From contig VSDK01009657.1 of the NCBI GenBank assembly GCA_009767595.1, forward strand, positions 593,163-657,162: a DNA stretch of 64,000 nucleotides, in the 5' to 3' direction. Below the pieces are notes generated by a model, which was not told the DNA's origin, made no database searches, and saw nothing but the letters and a program-made list of their open reading frames with translations. Source of the stretch: Symbiodinium kawagutii (lineage: Eukaryota; Sar; Dinophyceae; Suessiales; Symbiodiniaceae). This document shows positions 10,241-21,984 of this stretch, one piece after another. The position numbers were made by a program, and so were the translations under genes. Each line of letters starts with the position of its first letter. Position 1 is the stretch's first letter.

Positions 10241-11361
10241 CTGTGAACAGGTGGGCTGCGAAATGAATAATTAACCAAAAACAACGGATATGGTTGCCAT
10301 CTGTCTGTTTGGCTGAAACAATGGTGCCCCAAAATGATTGGGTTCCCCCTTAAGATGAACATGTGTCGTGGATTCGTGGGAACAATTTAGGACGAAACTC
10401 AACCAACAATCACATCTGGCTGTATAGAAGGATAGTTGTAGTTGTTCTTGCCGTTGTTGTTGCCAATGGCCTTTTGCTGCTGCAGTGGTAATAGACAAGA
10501 TTCATGAAAAAAACAAAATATCCCAAAATGAATGGGAATATCCGAATCGGTTGGCCTGAGGAAAATTTGAATAAAGGCAATGCAAAACAGGAACAAAAGC
10601 AAAGCCAACTCCAAGCCACAAGCCCCAAGCCCAACCAAATCAAGCCAAACCACCACACCCAGAGTCTCAATGAAGCCAGGAGATGGCGTCTTCATTGGTT
10701 TGTTTGATCACATCGAACGATTGCCAAGAATGTCTATATAAGGCTTGTTAACCATTGTTTACAATGGTTGAACATGGTGAATACTTGTTGGGAATCATTG
10801 ACGATACTTGATCAGGCCGTTCATGTTGATCACTGATGATTGCAGGCGATAAGTGTTGGTTATTGACGTTTAACTATGCTGATTAGCAGCGGTTTCTGCT
10901 TGCAGCAGCCAACCGTGTCAGAATCTGGTCACTTGCCACAACTTTAGAGCCGGCAGGGACCATTTGCATCAAATTCTCCGTGAAGAAATAAGGATTTGAA
11001 GATCGTTCTCCACCTCGGATGATTCAAAAAACCTATCTAAAAGATCAAATACCAGGACCATGACGAGCTCTTATCATCCATCATTATTGAACTTCACTGG
11101 CGACTACAAACCGTCATGAATCATGAATTTTGCCACTATTGATCGTCGGCCATCAACAACCATTCTACCCATATCATCAAACATGAAGTCCAGTACAATC
11201 ATCTACCATTACACTCCGAGAAACTCACCTGGAATGCAAACTCACCACCACTTACAGTGGAACTTTACCAACAAACACAACTGCCATTGCCGCAACCAGG
11301 TGAGCATCTACCAGGTTGATAACCTGTTTTTCACCGGTGGCCCAACCCATCACCGAGCGAC
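10241..11361. other. Intron sequence of the TPR gene
   Basis: No exon-like frame fits between exons 15 and 16, and the protein register needs none. At 10311..10353 a weak GGTGCCCC and GGGTTCCCCC pair recalls the small terminal-repeat element but lacks its ends. Confidence 0.45.
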
Positions 11362-11471
11362 TCATCGCCATCAACGTGTCTGGATGTTCCGCGCCCTGGG
11401 TCCGAGCGCTCACTTCCAAACATCGTCGGTACACGTCTTCGGCCTCATCCTGTCGACCAAGGACACTTAGC
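11362..11471 (-). CDS. TPR gene exon 15 (fourth TPR)
   Basis: The frame reads LSVLGRQDEAEDVYRRCLEV followed by SARTQGAEHPDTLMAM. The acceptor is GGATCTGAG and the donor is ATGA followed by GTCGCT. Joined to exon 14 the spacing between NNL and GR is the canonical seven residues. Phase is one base in and one base out, matching both neighbours. Reading past the donor gives residues that do not fit a TPR. Confidence 0.85.
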
Positions 11472-11713
11472 CTCAGATCCAACGGTTTGGGACACGGCCT
11501 CTGTGGCAAAAAATCGAAAGTGTCAATGTTTGAATTCAAATAGAAAACTATATTCAAAATGACATAGGATATAAATCCAATTAAATTGAAATAGATCCGA
11601 TGCAAGTGTATAATGTAAAGATATATTACTAAAAAATAATGAGAACCGTATTGAGGATCGCCGCAGACTCAACAATCCTGACACCGAAACCGGATGTATT
11701 CTTGCCACGTGAC

Positions 11714-11757
11714 ACGCTTCCCAGATTATTGGCCGAGGCCAAAGTTTCCGGATGCTC
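11714..11757 (-). CDS. TPR gene exon 14 (44-bp exon)
   Basis: A short exon, EHPETLASANNLGS, completes the TPR turn between exons 13 and 15. It follows GCGTGAAG and is followed by GTCACG. Exon 13 ends GGGGAAG before GAGAGC, so the words AAGGAG occur at both ends of the intervening intron. The frame closes in both directions outside the proposed limits, which supports them. Confidence 0.82.
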
Positions 11758-12311
11758 CTTCACGCCACAGGTGTGCGCTCAACGCTCTGGGTCAGTCATC
11801 ATGCCATGGCATGATAGAGGAATTTTGGACATCTGGACATCCTATAGGCAATTGTCTATGGGCATCATAGATGTCATCTGGTGACAAACAAACAAATCAC
11901 CCCTAAAGGGTCCATAGATCTCCATAGGCAGTTTTCATGGCTGCCCATCACTTAGGATGGAGTGGGGTACCCACATTCGTAGATCACTCCAGTTGCTATG
12001 TCCAAAAATGGGATAAGCCAAACCATCCCAAGTGAATCTCATCAAACACCTCGCCCAACTTATCGGCCAATGACCTGCATGAGTGTCGCAACTTTTCAGT
12101 TGCAGTTGAAGATTGCTTTCCAGTTCTATTCCAAGTTCACGCAATCAGTTTCAACTTTTAAAACCACTGAGCTGATGATTTACTATCAAAAAAATGTCTG
12201 ATCAGCTCAACTGACTAAACCACCAAACCGCTATCTTCCACCAAATCCATGGTATCCGGCATTTGGACATCTTTTCCCCTCTGCTTTCAAGCAGATCTAC
12301 CCACAGCTCTC

Positions 12312-12494
12312 CTTCCCCAACGTTTTCTCGGCAATTTCCAGGCACCTGCGGTGCAACTCTTCCGCCTCCTTGGGGCGTCCCATGTCGTCCAGGACCACGG
12401 CCAGACCACTCAGCGAGATCAAGGACTGGTAGTGCTCAGGGCCCAGGGTGCGTTCACGGACTTCAAAGCACTGGCGATACAACGTCTCAGCTTC
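12312..12494 (-). CDS. TPR gene exon 13 (second and third TPR)
   Basis: The frame reads EAETLYRQCFEVRERTLGPE, then LSGLAVVLDDMGRPKEAEEL, and ends EIAEKTLGK. The 3' end is AAG before GAGAGC, an apparent GA donor at the same LGK position as in exon 16. The 5' end is either CTTCAG at 12495 or an AG slightly upstream at 12508. The choice affects only two to four residues around the MG-LQEAE turn. Confidence 0.85.
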
Positions 12495-12914
12495 CTGAAG
12501 GCTCACCCTTGGCGCTAGTGAACTAGAGTCGTAGTCATTGACAACTACTCCCGTGAAGTTTATCTTACCAGTTAAGCTGACAACTATGGCTTTTTACAGG
12601 CTAGGTGGTTCATACCCTTCATACCCATGTTTGATTGACCATCGATAGCAAAGCACCATCCGTCAAAGTCTCAAAATATGCTGAAAGCTGCGGCCAGGCC
12701 ACACTGAACTTTCCTCAGTAGCAAGTAGGGCAAAACTGTCACTGCCATCGGACTCACAGCAATGGACATTCCCAGAAATTCGATCGAAAAAATGGGGCCC
12801 TCCCCAGAAAGTGCGAACTCTCCTAACCCCCCCGGCACCCAACCCATCCCAACCTACCCTCCCTACCGCCCCAACCCCCAACCCTCCCAACTCCCCCAGC
12901 CCCTGCAGCTCCAC

Positions 12915-13063
12915 AAGGCTCCCATGTGGTACAGCAGCTGCGCCGTGCTCCCTTGCGCCGCCAGCGTTTCGTGGTGCTCGGCGCCCAGGTCGCGCCGCGA
13001 CTCCTCCAGCAGCGCCTGCAGCAGCGGCAACGCCTCGTCGTAGAAACCGCGCGCGTCGAGGAC
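12915..13063 (-). CDS. TPR gene exon 12 (first TPR)
   Basis: After GGCTCCAG the frame reads VLDARGFYDEALPLLQALLE, continues ESRRDLGAEHHETLAAQGST, and ends AQLLYHMG. The exon is very GC-rich. Other frames here are also open because of composition, but only this one carries TPR signatures. The 3' limit is uncertain by about seven bases: ATGG before GAGCCT or CCTT before GTGGAG. Confidence 0.82.
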
Positions 13064-13205
13064 CTGGAGCCATCAGCAGTTCAGCAGTTCAACTCAAAGG
13101 TTTAGTGAGAGATAGTTGAGAGATAGTTGAGATTGTCAACTCAAAGGTATAATCAACTCACAATCAACAAAGGTTATCAACATGTGAGAGTGATTGATTA
13201 GCTGA

Positions 13206-13271
13206 TTGATTGATCAGCTAATCAATCGTAATCAACTAATCAACCGTTATCAATCAATCAATCAATCAATT

Positions 13272-13325
<54 letters not shown>

Positions 13326-13330
13326 CATGT
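13206..13330. repeat. ATCA (TGAT) tetranucleotide array
   Basis: About 120 bp of near-perfect AATC repeats with one interruption (AATTAATC), in the short intron between exons 11 and 12. One plus-strand frame translates as repeated SINQ and is not a gene. Confidence 0.9.
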
Positions 13331-13532
13331 CAGAGATAGTACTGACCAGCAATTGATTGATTACGATGTTCAATCGTGTAATCTATTACCAGTAAGGCAG
13401 TTATCAACATTGACCATGAACCACCAGCAGGGAAAGCAACCAATCACCGCAAAGTTTAATCAACAGAACGTAAACTAAGTAAACCAACCATTCACCACAA
13501 AATTCAACAGCCAACTCACCACTTGTTGCCAC

Positions 13533-13651
13533 CTTCACCCACCCCACCGTGCGCCGCGTTGCCTCGCCCAGTCTCAGCCGGACGTCGTGGGAGTTGCGGC
13601 GCCCGCGCTTCCGCAGAGCGTCCAACAAACGACCACGGGCGTGTTGGATGC
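13533..13651 (-). CDS. TPR gene exon 11 (linker before the TPR array)
   Basis: After CTCCGCAG the frame reads IQHARGRLLDALRKRGRRNS, then HDVRLRLGEATRRTVGWVK. The strongly basic helix leads into the first TPR. The donor is AAG followed by GTGGCA. Two bases in plus the G left by exon 10 make GGC, giving EGMG-IQHARG. Phase is 0 at the 3' end, as exon 12 requires. Confidence 0.8.
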
Positions 13652-13739
13652 CTGCGGAGCCAGTGCAAGGGGATGGTAAGGTCTGAAGGGTGGCTCAGCT
13701 GGAATCATCTGGTTGATTGATGTGGTTAATTGCTGTTGT

Positions 13740-14978
13740 TTGATTAATCAATTTATATCAATTTATGGTATTCATGGTTGATTAATGCGCTTGATTGATG
13801 GATGATTAAGGGGTGATTGATGTAATAATGGTTGATTAGTGGTTTATCGGTCAATCAATACTTCGTGAATCGTGGATTCATGGATAATGCGCTAGTGAAT
13901 GATTCGATAATCACTATTATTACTTCATGCATTGATACTGAACAGCATTGATCGTCGTGGTCCCTCGGTCCAGATCGGATACAAATTACGCAGATGGTTG
14001 GATGGCAAATCATGACCTTGATGGCTTTTACCTTGATGACCACCTTGGTGGCTTCTTAATGAATCAAAAATTCTACAGGTGTGCTGAAGGTAGCCTTTAA
14101 TGAATCAATTGCAGTATTCAGTATCAATTATCCACCATGAAATTCAGCACAACCAGCCACCTTCATCTACACCTGATGTTTGGTTGTTAGTAAAGCAATA
14201 TCGACTGGTACTGCTGCCACTGAATCTAACTGGTGGGCATCCAACTCAACAGGCTGCGATCCCAAGCGGCCAGCAGCCATCCATGCTTGAATCCGCAGTA
14301 CTCAACAGACCCTTTGAAAACTAACCTGGCAGGGGAAAATCCATAATTTATAGCCAAGGTTTCCTATGAAACATGGTGATTCTGCATTGCCAGGTTAATC
14401 TACCAAAGAGATCCAAAGGGTATATTCTTTGGGAAGCAACCTTGGCAATTTCTGCTTGTAGTGGAATGCGCAAGGATCCCAAAGTGTGGCGCCGTCAGAG
14501 TGCTCCTTTCAGACCTCCGTTGGGTTATCTCTGATTGTTGGTGATGCACGTCCAAACTCAACGATTCCTGGAAATCATTGCCTGTCAAAAATCAACTAGA
14601 TGATGACGCAAATGAACCTCAGCATCGAATCAATCATGATTCACCAGCTATGAAATGAACTTTCATTATCTCTGCGATTTTGTCCATTAGCGAATCATTA
14701 TCAACCAACCGTTTACTAAACATCATCGCTCCATCATAAAGCATCAATCAATCAACCATCAGTTAATGATTGACCATTGATTCAAAAACCATCAACCATC
14801 GATTCATCATTAACCATGGTCATTAATCATTGATGACCCCTAAATCATCATTGAACCTTGATTTACGATCTTAACCATTGATTGACCATCACTAACCCTC
14901 ACTTCACCACCATGAACCACCAACCTCTCAGGTCTCAGTTGCGCCCCTGCTGGAAATCCCGCGGCGACGCGGCGGTAC
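13740..14978. other. Intron sequence, TTAACCATTGA-rich
   Basis: Between exons 10 and 11 the sequence is AT-rich with scattered ATCAACCAT words, especially 14650..14930. No exon-like frame is seen. Confidence 0.5.
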
Positions 14979-15075
14979 CCATGCCTTCCTGGCCGTTCAC
15001 CCGAAGCACCACGCAGCTGCGAGGTGGACGACCGGGTTCGTTCAGCAGTTTGTCGGCCAAATTTCGCCCGGGCTC
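14979..15075 (-). CDS. TPR gene exon 10 (conserved linker)
   Basis: After TCCCCAG the frame reads EPGRNLADKLLNEPGRPPRS followed by CVVLRVNGQEGMG. The donor is ATGG followed by GTACCG. The pattern PG-NLA-KLLNEPG and a following V-RV-G-EG strand is one I associate, from memory only, with the segment between the HYT domain and the TPR array in dinoflagellate proteins. Reading past the donor reaches TGA after 15 more codons. Confidence 0.82.
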
Positions 15076-15757
15076 CTGGGGAGAGGATGGTGGGTTGGTT
15101 TCATGGTGGTTGAAGGATGGCTGGTTGGTGGTTCAATGGTTGGTTGAAGGAAAGTTTGAATGATGTTAAATGATGCATCTAACCATCTAACTTCAAGGAG
15201 TTGATGCTAGTTGATGGCTGAAGGGTGGTTAGTTGATGGTTAAGGTGCTGGACTTCCAGTGAGGTGCAATAAGCATTGATTCGTTTAATCATACACTAGC
15301 GACGGCACGTAGCATCTGTAGATCAACGAGTGTGCATACAGGTACAGCCAAACATCAAATGGTAGGTCGTTCATCCAATCACCAAGATGGATGCAAAATT
15401 TTGGTGATTCGTCGATTCGCCGTGGGCCCTTGAAGGATCGCAGGATGGTACTGTCTGCAAATTTCACAGGCAGTACCCACCAGGCAAGCAGTTTCTAAAT
15501 TACTCACCACAAATAAAGGCTGCTAATCATCATCCAGCATTCCTTACCACTTTCTCACTCAACCAAGGCGAGTCCGCAGCATTTGCAACCATGTAGTATT
15601 AAATCCCATCTAGATGCTTCCAACACCCACGTGCGTCCATACTTAACCACCACGAACATTTCATTAATCACGGTTGACCACCATTATCCGTCATTGACCT
15701 CTTATATCAGTGCAAGGTTGGGAATTTCCCAGAACCTTATGAATTGGTCTTAGCTTA
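15076..15757. other. Intron sequence, nothing recognised
   Basis: Degenerate GGTTGATGG words near 15100..15240 give way to plain sequence. No exon-like frame is seen. Confidence 0.4.
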
Positions 15758-16106
15758 GCATGTTTTAAAGTTCCGTAAACCCTGGTTTTAAAATGTTTGG
15801 GAACGTAGTGAACGTAGGGGGTTGGACGTGTGAACGAACATGTGGACGTGATGTGCCCGTGCGCGGGCGGGCCTAACTGTGTGCCTGGGTGTGCGCATAC
15901 ATTTGCGCGCAAACAGACGAGTGAACGGCATGTGTGAATACGCGCGTGCGGTTGCACGCTCGCGTCACGGGCGCCGACACGTGCGGAAATAAGGCCAACT
16001 GGAGTTGGCCTTATTTCTGCGCGTCGGAAGCTGTCCAATAATAAAACAAAAAGAACGGGCGCACTCGTACGGAAATTAGTTCAACTCCAGTTGGCTCTAT
16101 TCCCGT
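15758..16106 (-). repeat. Dispersed repeat B, copy 1, with two hairpins
   Basis: About 349 bp, the inverted counterpart of 22883..23228. It holds a 32-bp palindrome at 15986..16017 (15-bp arms starting GAAATAAGGCCAACT) and a second imperfect palindrome near 16065..16105 built on CCGTACGGAAATTAGTTC. The middle is CpG-rich with words like GCGCGCAAACAGACGAGTG. One frame is conserved as protein between the copies (ESFRRAEIRPTPVGL in copy 2, DSFRRAEIRPTPVGL here), but this may only reflect DNA conservation. Confidence 0.8.
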
Positions 16107-18840
16107 TCTTATTGCGGTCGGCTTAGATCCATGGCAAGTTGCACGAACGGTCAAGCCTCGTCAAACAAAGCCCGGTACCTGGATCAATCAAGGGCTGGGC
16201 CTGAGTAGTGACCGGTGACCGGCGCCCAACGCCCGCTTAGAACGAGTCCAAGCGGAGGTTGGGTTCGGTCTTGGGGTGCTGGCAAGGGATTGGGTTGCGA
16301 TTGACCATCAAACATTGTTCTTAGGACCACTAGTAAACTTCATTATTGTCTCTATTACAAAACCATGATCAATGAAATGGCTGGCAATTATGTTTTTGTT
16401 CTGGCATCGCAGATTGCAATATTTACGCAAATGTATTTAGATCCAAACCTGAGCCAAACACCATATACTGTTAACATGTCCTGCGTGCCATAGCGCAACC
16501 CCCAAGCATCCCTAGAGTGATGGGGGACGATCGTGAGAGGCTAAGATCTATACCTTCAAAGCAGCAACCCCTTGATATGATGGTGGGTCGCCAAGCCGTG
16601 AGCAAACACAAGCGGCTGTAGATGCTGTAGATGTTGATGTTGGGGGTTGGGTGATGGAAGCAAGCCAGTGAACCAATGATACTGGCGGCGTGACACCTCC
16701 AAGATACAGTCGTTGCAATATAAGCAACAATCAACCAGTGGTGATGACCAGGTTGTCTCGATGTGACTCTGTAGTCGTGAAACAATGCAGCAACTGTTGC
16801 TGAGGTTCCAATGGTGGATCTAGGTTGGTTATGAGAAATGGATCTCAGAAATGGCTGCTACCCTGTCGCGTAGCTGGGTCAAACCCAAGAAAAGAAATGC
16901 TGCGCAAGCAGTAAGCATTCGGCACTGTTTTGATTCGGCCTCCGCATTTTACAAAACACCCTATCTCGTTCAAAATATCTACCAGTCATGGATAGTTATG
17001 GTGGATATGACCAACCTATAACCATACATTACAATTCCCAGCCATCTCCACTTGTAAAGGATAAAATGGATATCATCAACCACTCTCACAAGGTTTCGAC
17101 AAGGTTTCGGATGAAATAACCATAAATAACCATAAATAACCAATGGCAATTACCACCATGGTCACCAATCTCAACCACGTCTACATCCCTGGCGGCCATC
17201 GTTCTTAGCCACCCTTAAAACTGCCAGGTTTCCCCACGCGAAATGACGCGCCATCCTGCGCCAGGGCACCACGGGATGTCAGCGATCGTTTGTGGTCAAC
17301 AAGGGGTTGCTAGTCTGGTTGGTGGTTTCAACTCCTCGTGTTCACAATTGGTTGGTTGGTCGGTAGGTAAGTAGGTAGGTTGGTTGGTTGGTTGACACCA
17401 TTGGCAGCCAAAACTGTGGATACTTGTGGTCAACACCGGTAGCACTCAAAACCATCATGTTGGTAGTTATAATCCATATTTGGGGGGGCTAAAATCCTAC
17501 CATTTTCATGGTTTTGGGACCCAGGGCATCAAGTGGTACTAAACACGACGGTTCATCAATGACCATCCTTGCGCGGCTGAGCCCTAAGACGCAATGATTG
17601 ACAATGGTTTATCATGGGTAGAAGCGGCGTAAACCAAGCGCTGGTGAAGCGTTTAGTCAGAGTCATAATTGATTAACCAGTTTGCTGTATATCAACCATC
17701 ACCGTATGACTCTGCGGTTGGTTAACCAGTCATAGTCGATTAGCCAATCAGCATCATCAACCCACAATTATTCACCGCTCACCTGTGAGGACCCCAGCCG
17801 CTCAGGCCTGGAAAAGTTGGTGGGATAACGAACATGCAAGAGTGCAGCGGAAACAGCTACAGCACAGAACGAGAAATCAAACACGCACTGTCCAAGCATC
17901 GTATTATCCCCCACTCCTTTCTCCATCCCCAAATGTAGGGGTAACATACGGTAACGCAAAAAATGTATGGTAATTCTTATTAGAACATAAACCTTCGAAT
18001 TGCCAAAATGAGCGCAGCTGGTCTTTCAGGGTTTGCGAGCTCCGGCCATGTCCATAGCAGCAAATGGGTGTTTCTCAAAACAGGGGACCTCCGGACCCGC
18101 AAAACTGGCTGGTATATTCCTGCAAATGATAAATGATTCTGAGCGGATGATTTGGGGGTTACCCCTATTCTGAGAAACCACCAAATAACGTTTGTTGATC
18201 TGGATTTGTTGAGATGAGAAAAGGATTTGCAAGAGGCATTTATATATGATTTAAATGGATCTATCAACAAGCAAATTGGATGGCACAATCATAGGGTCCA
18301 TAAATGTGCTCAAGGTCCTCGCCAAAATGATCGGCTGCTCACCAGGTCTTTGGGGACCTGGAACACCAGCCAGTTCAGGATATCTGAAGGTCAGCCATGG
18401 CAAGCCGATTGGAGCTGCATGCAGAATTGCCCGTTGAATCGCGCGCCAACAATATCCAACAATCTTTGGTGAGCATACTTTTTTCGACAACATCCGACAA
18501 CAAGTTCGCTGGTGATTTTGTTTGTAAACTCTATGCAGGGGGATTTCTTTGGCCACAGCCATGACTGCAAACACCCTCGGTTCGTTTGCAGCTCTGAACG
18601 TCGACATGATTGAACAGCTCTGTCAACGTTCCGCACCTTCACTGCCCCACTTTTATTCGCGAGAGGTGAAACTGAACTGATCCTGTTGATCTACAAGTGG
18701 AGAATGACTGAAATCACCACACCCCCAACAGTGGGGAGCAGGGTCCTGCTGTCCGTCCTGCTGCCCATGAGCTCCAGGATAACTCAACGTACAACTAGAC
18801 CATTGCACTTTCACATGTAGTCACTGTTGCACAACAATAC
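16107..18840. other. Intron sequence, mostly featureless
   Basis: A GC-rich patch (16140..16290) borders repeat B but shows no recognisable gene. A GGTTGGTC/GGTTGG array lies near 17350..17395. A possible tiny minus-strand frame near 17247 (ARHFAWGNLAVLRVAKND) has weak splice support. A terminal-repeat element lies at 18069..18182. Confidence 0.4.
18069..18182. mobile_element. Small terminal-inverted-repeat element, copy 2
   Basis: It starts TGTTTCTCAAAACAGGGGACC and ends TTTGGGGGTTACCCCTATT then CTGAGAAACCACC. The internal part is unrelated to copy 1 apart from the GGGGA/TCCCC stems. The length is about 114 bp. Confidence 0.55.
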
Positions 18841-19002
18841 CCGAAGTCATTATTAAGGACAGTGTCTAGCTCATACATCGGGTGATTTGATTGAAGGTAC
18901 TGCGGGGTCACTCTTCCCGCGCTCGTGAAAAACATCCCGTGCTTCGTGACGTTGATCTTGGTAGATGGTGAAAGCAAGTTCCGAATCCATGCTTTAAAAC
19001 TC
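18841..19002 (-). CDS. Possible exon, unknown protein
   Basis: After GAACTTCAG the frame reads SFKAWIRNLLSPSTKINVTK, then HGMFFTSAGRVTPQYLQSNH, and ends ELDTVLNNDF before the donor GTATTG. There are 53 codons without a stop and a protein-like composition. The family is not recognised. It lies inside the 8.2-kb intron of the TPR gene on the same strand. It may be a fragment of a transposed gene or an exon of a nested gene, because the TPR protein register has no room for it. Confidence 0.4.
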
Positions 19003-19050
19003 CTGAAGTTCATAAAGTGATTGATAGGATGATTTCATATATAATAAAGA

Positions 19051-19140
19051 TTTCTCAAAATAGGGACCCCCGAAACCATCCAACATCAACCATTTGTAGC
19101 AATAAACGGTAATAAACGATCCATTTTTGGGGTTCCTTTC
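19051..19140. mobile_element. Small terminal-inverted-repeat element, copy 3 (right end lost)
   Basis: TTTCTCAAAATAGGGACCCC opens the unit and TTTTTGGGGTTCC closes the inner stem. The outer TGAGAAACC is missing. The interior CCATTTGTAGCAATAAACG recalls the interior of the copy at 54907 (TTATTGTAGCAAACCAACC). Confidence 0.5.
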
Positions 19141-20539
19141 TTTTGTTGCATTTGTTTGTTACTGTTTTTTCCCTCTCTATAAAATCCTCTCTTTTCGGTC
19201 GTCATTTCTTTTGTGACATGGTCACTGGACGGGGGATGGTCTGGGGTTGAGCGGCCAGCAGGCGTTGAACGGCGAGACTGTTCGCAAGTGAGCTCAGGCC
19301 TGAAACGTACTTCAATTTGACAGGCGAGATTATGATGATAGTGATGATGATACTGGTGATAATGATGATCATGACAACGTATCGTATACATGCATGTAAA
19401 TATAACATACTTCGGCGTGTGTTTTCTGACGGTGGTGATGCTGACAGCATGATAACTAACCTGGACCAGTCAGGCGTGTGGTTTTCTAGCACTTACTGAA
19501 CAATCTACCAAAAGGTAACCATCTTCCACTTACCGGTAGACCATGGCAAACCATCACCCATCCGTAACAATCATGATTATATAACCACGACTCAACCATC
19601 CATGAATCAACAATCAACCGGCGACTAGGCGAAAATCACTCAACCCTGGTTGACATCATTAGCCATCAAGAACCAACGTTCGGGCCGGCGCTCACAAATG
19701 TCCAGGCTCTTTCACAGTTGTTGACTGGGTGACTTGCTTTGCCAAAGCCACAACTTGACACCTGCACAGCGCCATTTAGATCAAGGCCCTGCTGATAAGG
19801 TATCCACCAAGTAATGACAGATGTTGCAGTAACAGTACTGATCACGATTTGCTGGCGATGCTGTTGGTAAAAAACCTAGCACCCCTTTGTTGTTGGTCGC
19901 TGCTGGAAACGTCTGAACCAATCGATTTGCAGCGCTGTTCCGTTCGCATCGTTGTTGGCTCCAGCTCAGCCAGCGCCTGAATGGATCAGCCGTCAACTGT
20001 TGCTGTGCTGGGTGGACCTTGGAGTGCACTTGGGAATCCTGCATACACTGCATTACATGCACCACATGCACTACATGCATTAGGTACACCAATTACACAC
20101 ACTACGCACACACAACATATGCCACTCACGTTACATACACTCCATACGCTACACACATAACATAGATTGAATAATTTACACATATTACGTACATTGCAGA
20201 CATGACATACACTACACTCATTACGGGACTCATTATGGAAGCATCTGCTTTTGGCGTTTCCACCACTGACTCGTCCCGACCAATACACTTGGGCACACCG
20301 GGCTGATACCAGCATGAGCCATAGTAACAGGTCTATCCACTAGCCATAGAAAACAAAACAGTGGGTTAGTTGATGGTTGATCATACAATAGGTTCATGGG
20401 AAAACCCATCTCTAATCCCCATGTCGAATAACTCAAAATAACCAACAAATTGGAGCTATTATTGGCCTGAGTTTGCCTATTGCGATGAAAACGTTCGTGG
20501 AGCCCACGCTGAAGAACGGGCGACTGTCTTTTTGATTAA
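19141..20539. other. Intron sequence with short ACATGCACTAC-type repeats
   Basis: Between 20040 and 20225 words such as ACTACATGCA, TACACACA and CATACACTAC recur irregularly. Between 19325 and 19390 there is a TGATGATA-rich patch. No exon-like frame is convincing. Confidence 0.45.
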
Positions 20540-21135
20540 ATGGACAACCAATGGTAAGCATCCTCGAGTCTATCCAAATTCAACTTGGATCGTCTCGACT
20601 AGGTCTAGGTAAAAGACCTAAGGTCTATATATAAATATATACATATAGATATATATCGGTATAGTCTGGTTCAGAGCTTCACCCAATTCTGCTGTGTTCT
20701 GTTCGCGTTGCTAACAACCTCAGTCGTAACACAGTAGAAGTTCATGCCGAAGCACTTAAACACAAACGTTACTAGGGGGCGCTGTAACACGAAGACAGCT
20801 TCTATGATACGCTGACAACTTCTACGATACGTGGCCACTATTGTAAACGCTGTAAACCCCTGTGTGTCTACTGTATGCTTCATATGTCCCGAGCTCTAAA
20901 ACGCTCTTGAAAGACTATACCCATATTTTTTGTATATATATAGAGAGAGAGATTGATAATTCCCTTGCATATGTATACACATCCACATGTACACGTTTAC
21001 AAGTACGTACCGAAGACAGGGTTCATTCCATGCATTGCTGGACACTTTGAACTTGGCAACAGCTCGCTTCACGTTGATTGATATGGAACCGCTGCAGGTT
21101 TCTGTGGTTCCCCACTGCGGGCTTCTGCAGCTTCC
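20540..21135 (+). repeat. Dispersed repeat C, copy 1
   Basis: This unit recurs in the same orientation at 21314..21960, 774 bp away. Shared blocks include AAGCATCCTCGAGTCTATCC, TTCAACTTGGATCGTCTCGA, GTTACTAGGGGGCG and TTCATTCCATGCATTGCTGG. It contains an AT microsatellite that differs between copies. On the minus strand the last 130 bp keep an open frame in both copies (NVKRAVAKFK, then SSNAWNEPCLR). It may include a degraded exon. Confidence 0.85.
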
Positions 21136-21313
21136 AGAGCCACCAAGACCGCCGCTTCGGCGGTTTACTACTAGAAATGGTTTATAAACTGGGGGTTACT
21201 GATTATGAATGGTTGCTGAACTACTATGATAAGAATAAACTGGATGATTGATAGTTTGAGAAACCATTTGTAGTGATACATTGTTTCTTGGGTAAGAATA
21301 GTAATTGGCCTGA

Positions 21314-21744
21314 GGACAACCAATAGTAAGCATCCTCGAGTCTATCCAAATTCAACTTGGATCGTCTCGACTAGGTAACGGACCTAAGGTCTATATATTC
21401 AAATGTAAATATTTGCATATATGTATTTACATCGGTAAAGTATGGTTAAGAGCTTCACCCAATTCTGCAATACTATGTTGGCAATACTAACAACCTCAGT
21501 CGTAACACATTATAGGTTCATTCCGAAGCACTTAAACACGAACGTTACTAGGGGGCGTTGTGATACGATGACAACTTCAATGATACGATGACAACTTCTT
21601 ATATACCCGGCCACTATTATAAAACACTGTAAGCCCCTGTGTGTCTACTGTATGTCTAATATGTCCCAAACTCTAAAACACTGCAATAAGCTCTTAACCA
21701 GACTATAACCATATATAAGGATTATACATAAATATATATATTTA

Positions 21745-21777
<33 letters not shown>

Positions 21778-21960
21778 TGATAATTCCCCTGTATATGTAT
21801 ACACGTCCACATATACACGTTTACAAGTAAATACCGAAGACAGGGTTCATTCCATGCATTGCTGGACGCTTTGAACTTGGCAACAGCTCGCTTCACGTTG
21901 ACCCATGTAGAACCACTACAGGTTTCTGTGGTTTCCCACTGCGAGCTTCTGCAGCTTCCA
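21314..21960 (+). repeat. Dispersed repeat C, copy 2
   Basis: Direct repeat of 20540..21135, with a longer AT-rich centre around 21720..21780 (TATATAAATATAAATATATA). A short relative (ACGAACGTTATTAGGGGGCG and repeated GATGACAACTTC) lies at 60400..60510, so this is a family and not only a local duplication. Confidence 0.85.
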
Positions 21961-21984
21961 TCCTGTGTCGGCACGTCTTGAAGG

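Noticed and set aside
11639..11884. 81-codon plus-strand frame over TPR exon 14
   Set aside because: It is a shadow of the minus-strand exon, which carries the TPR motif EHPETLASANNLG in register with its neighbours.
16140..16290. GC-rich patch that might be an RNA gene
   Set aside because: No cloverleaf, rRNA or snRNA motif could be recognised. It is left as unexplained sequence.
19986..20315. 109-codon Cys/Val-rich minus-strand frame
   Set aside because: It translates an irregular ACATGCACTAC-type repeat. The Cys periodicity follows the DNA repeat.
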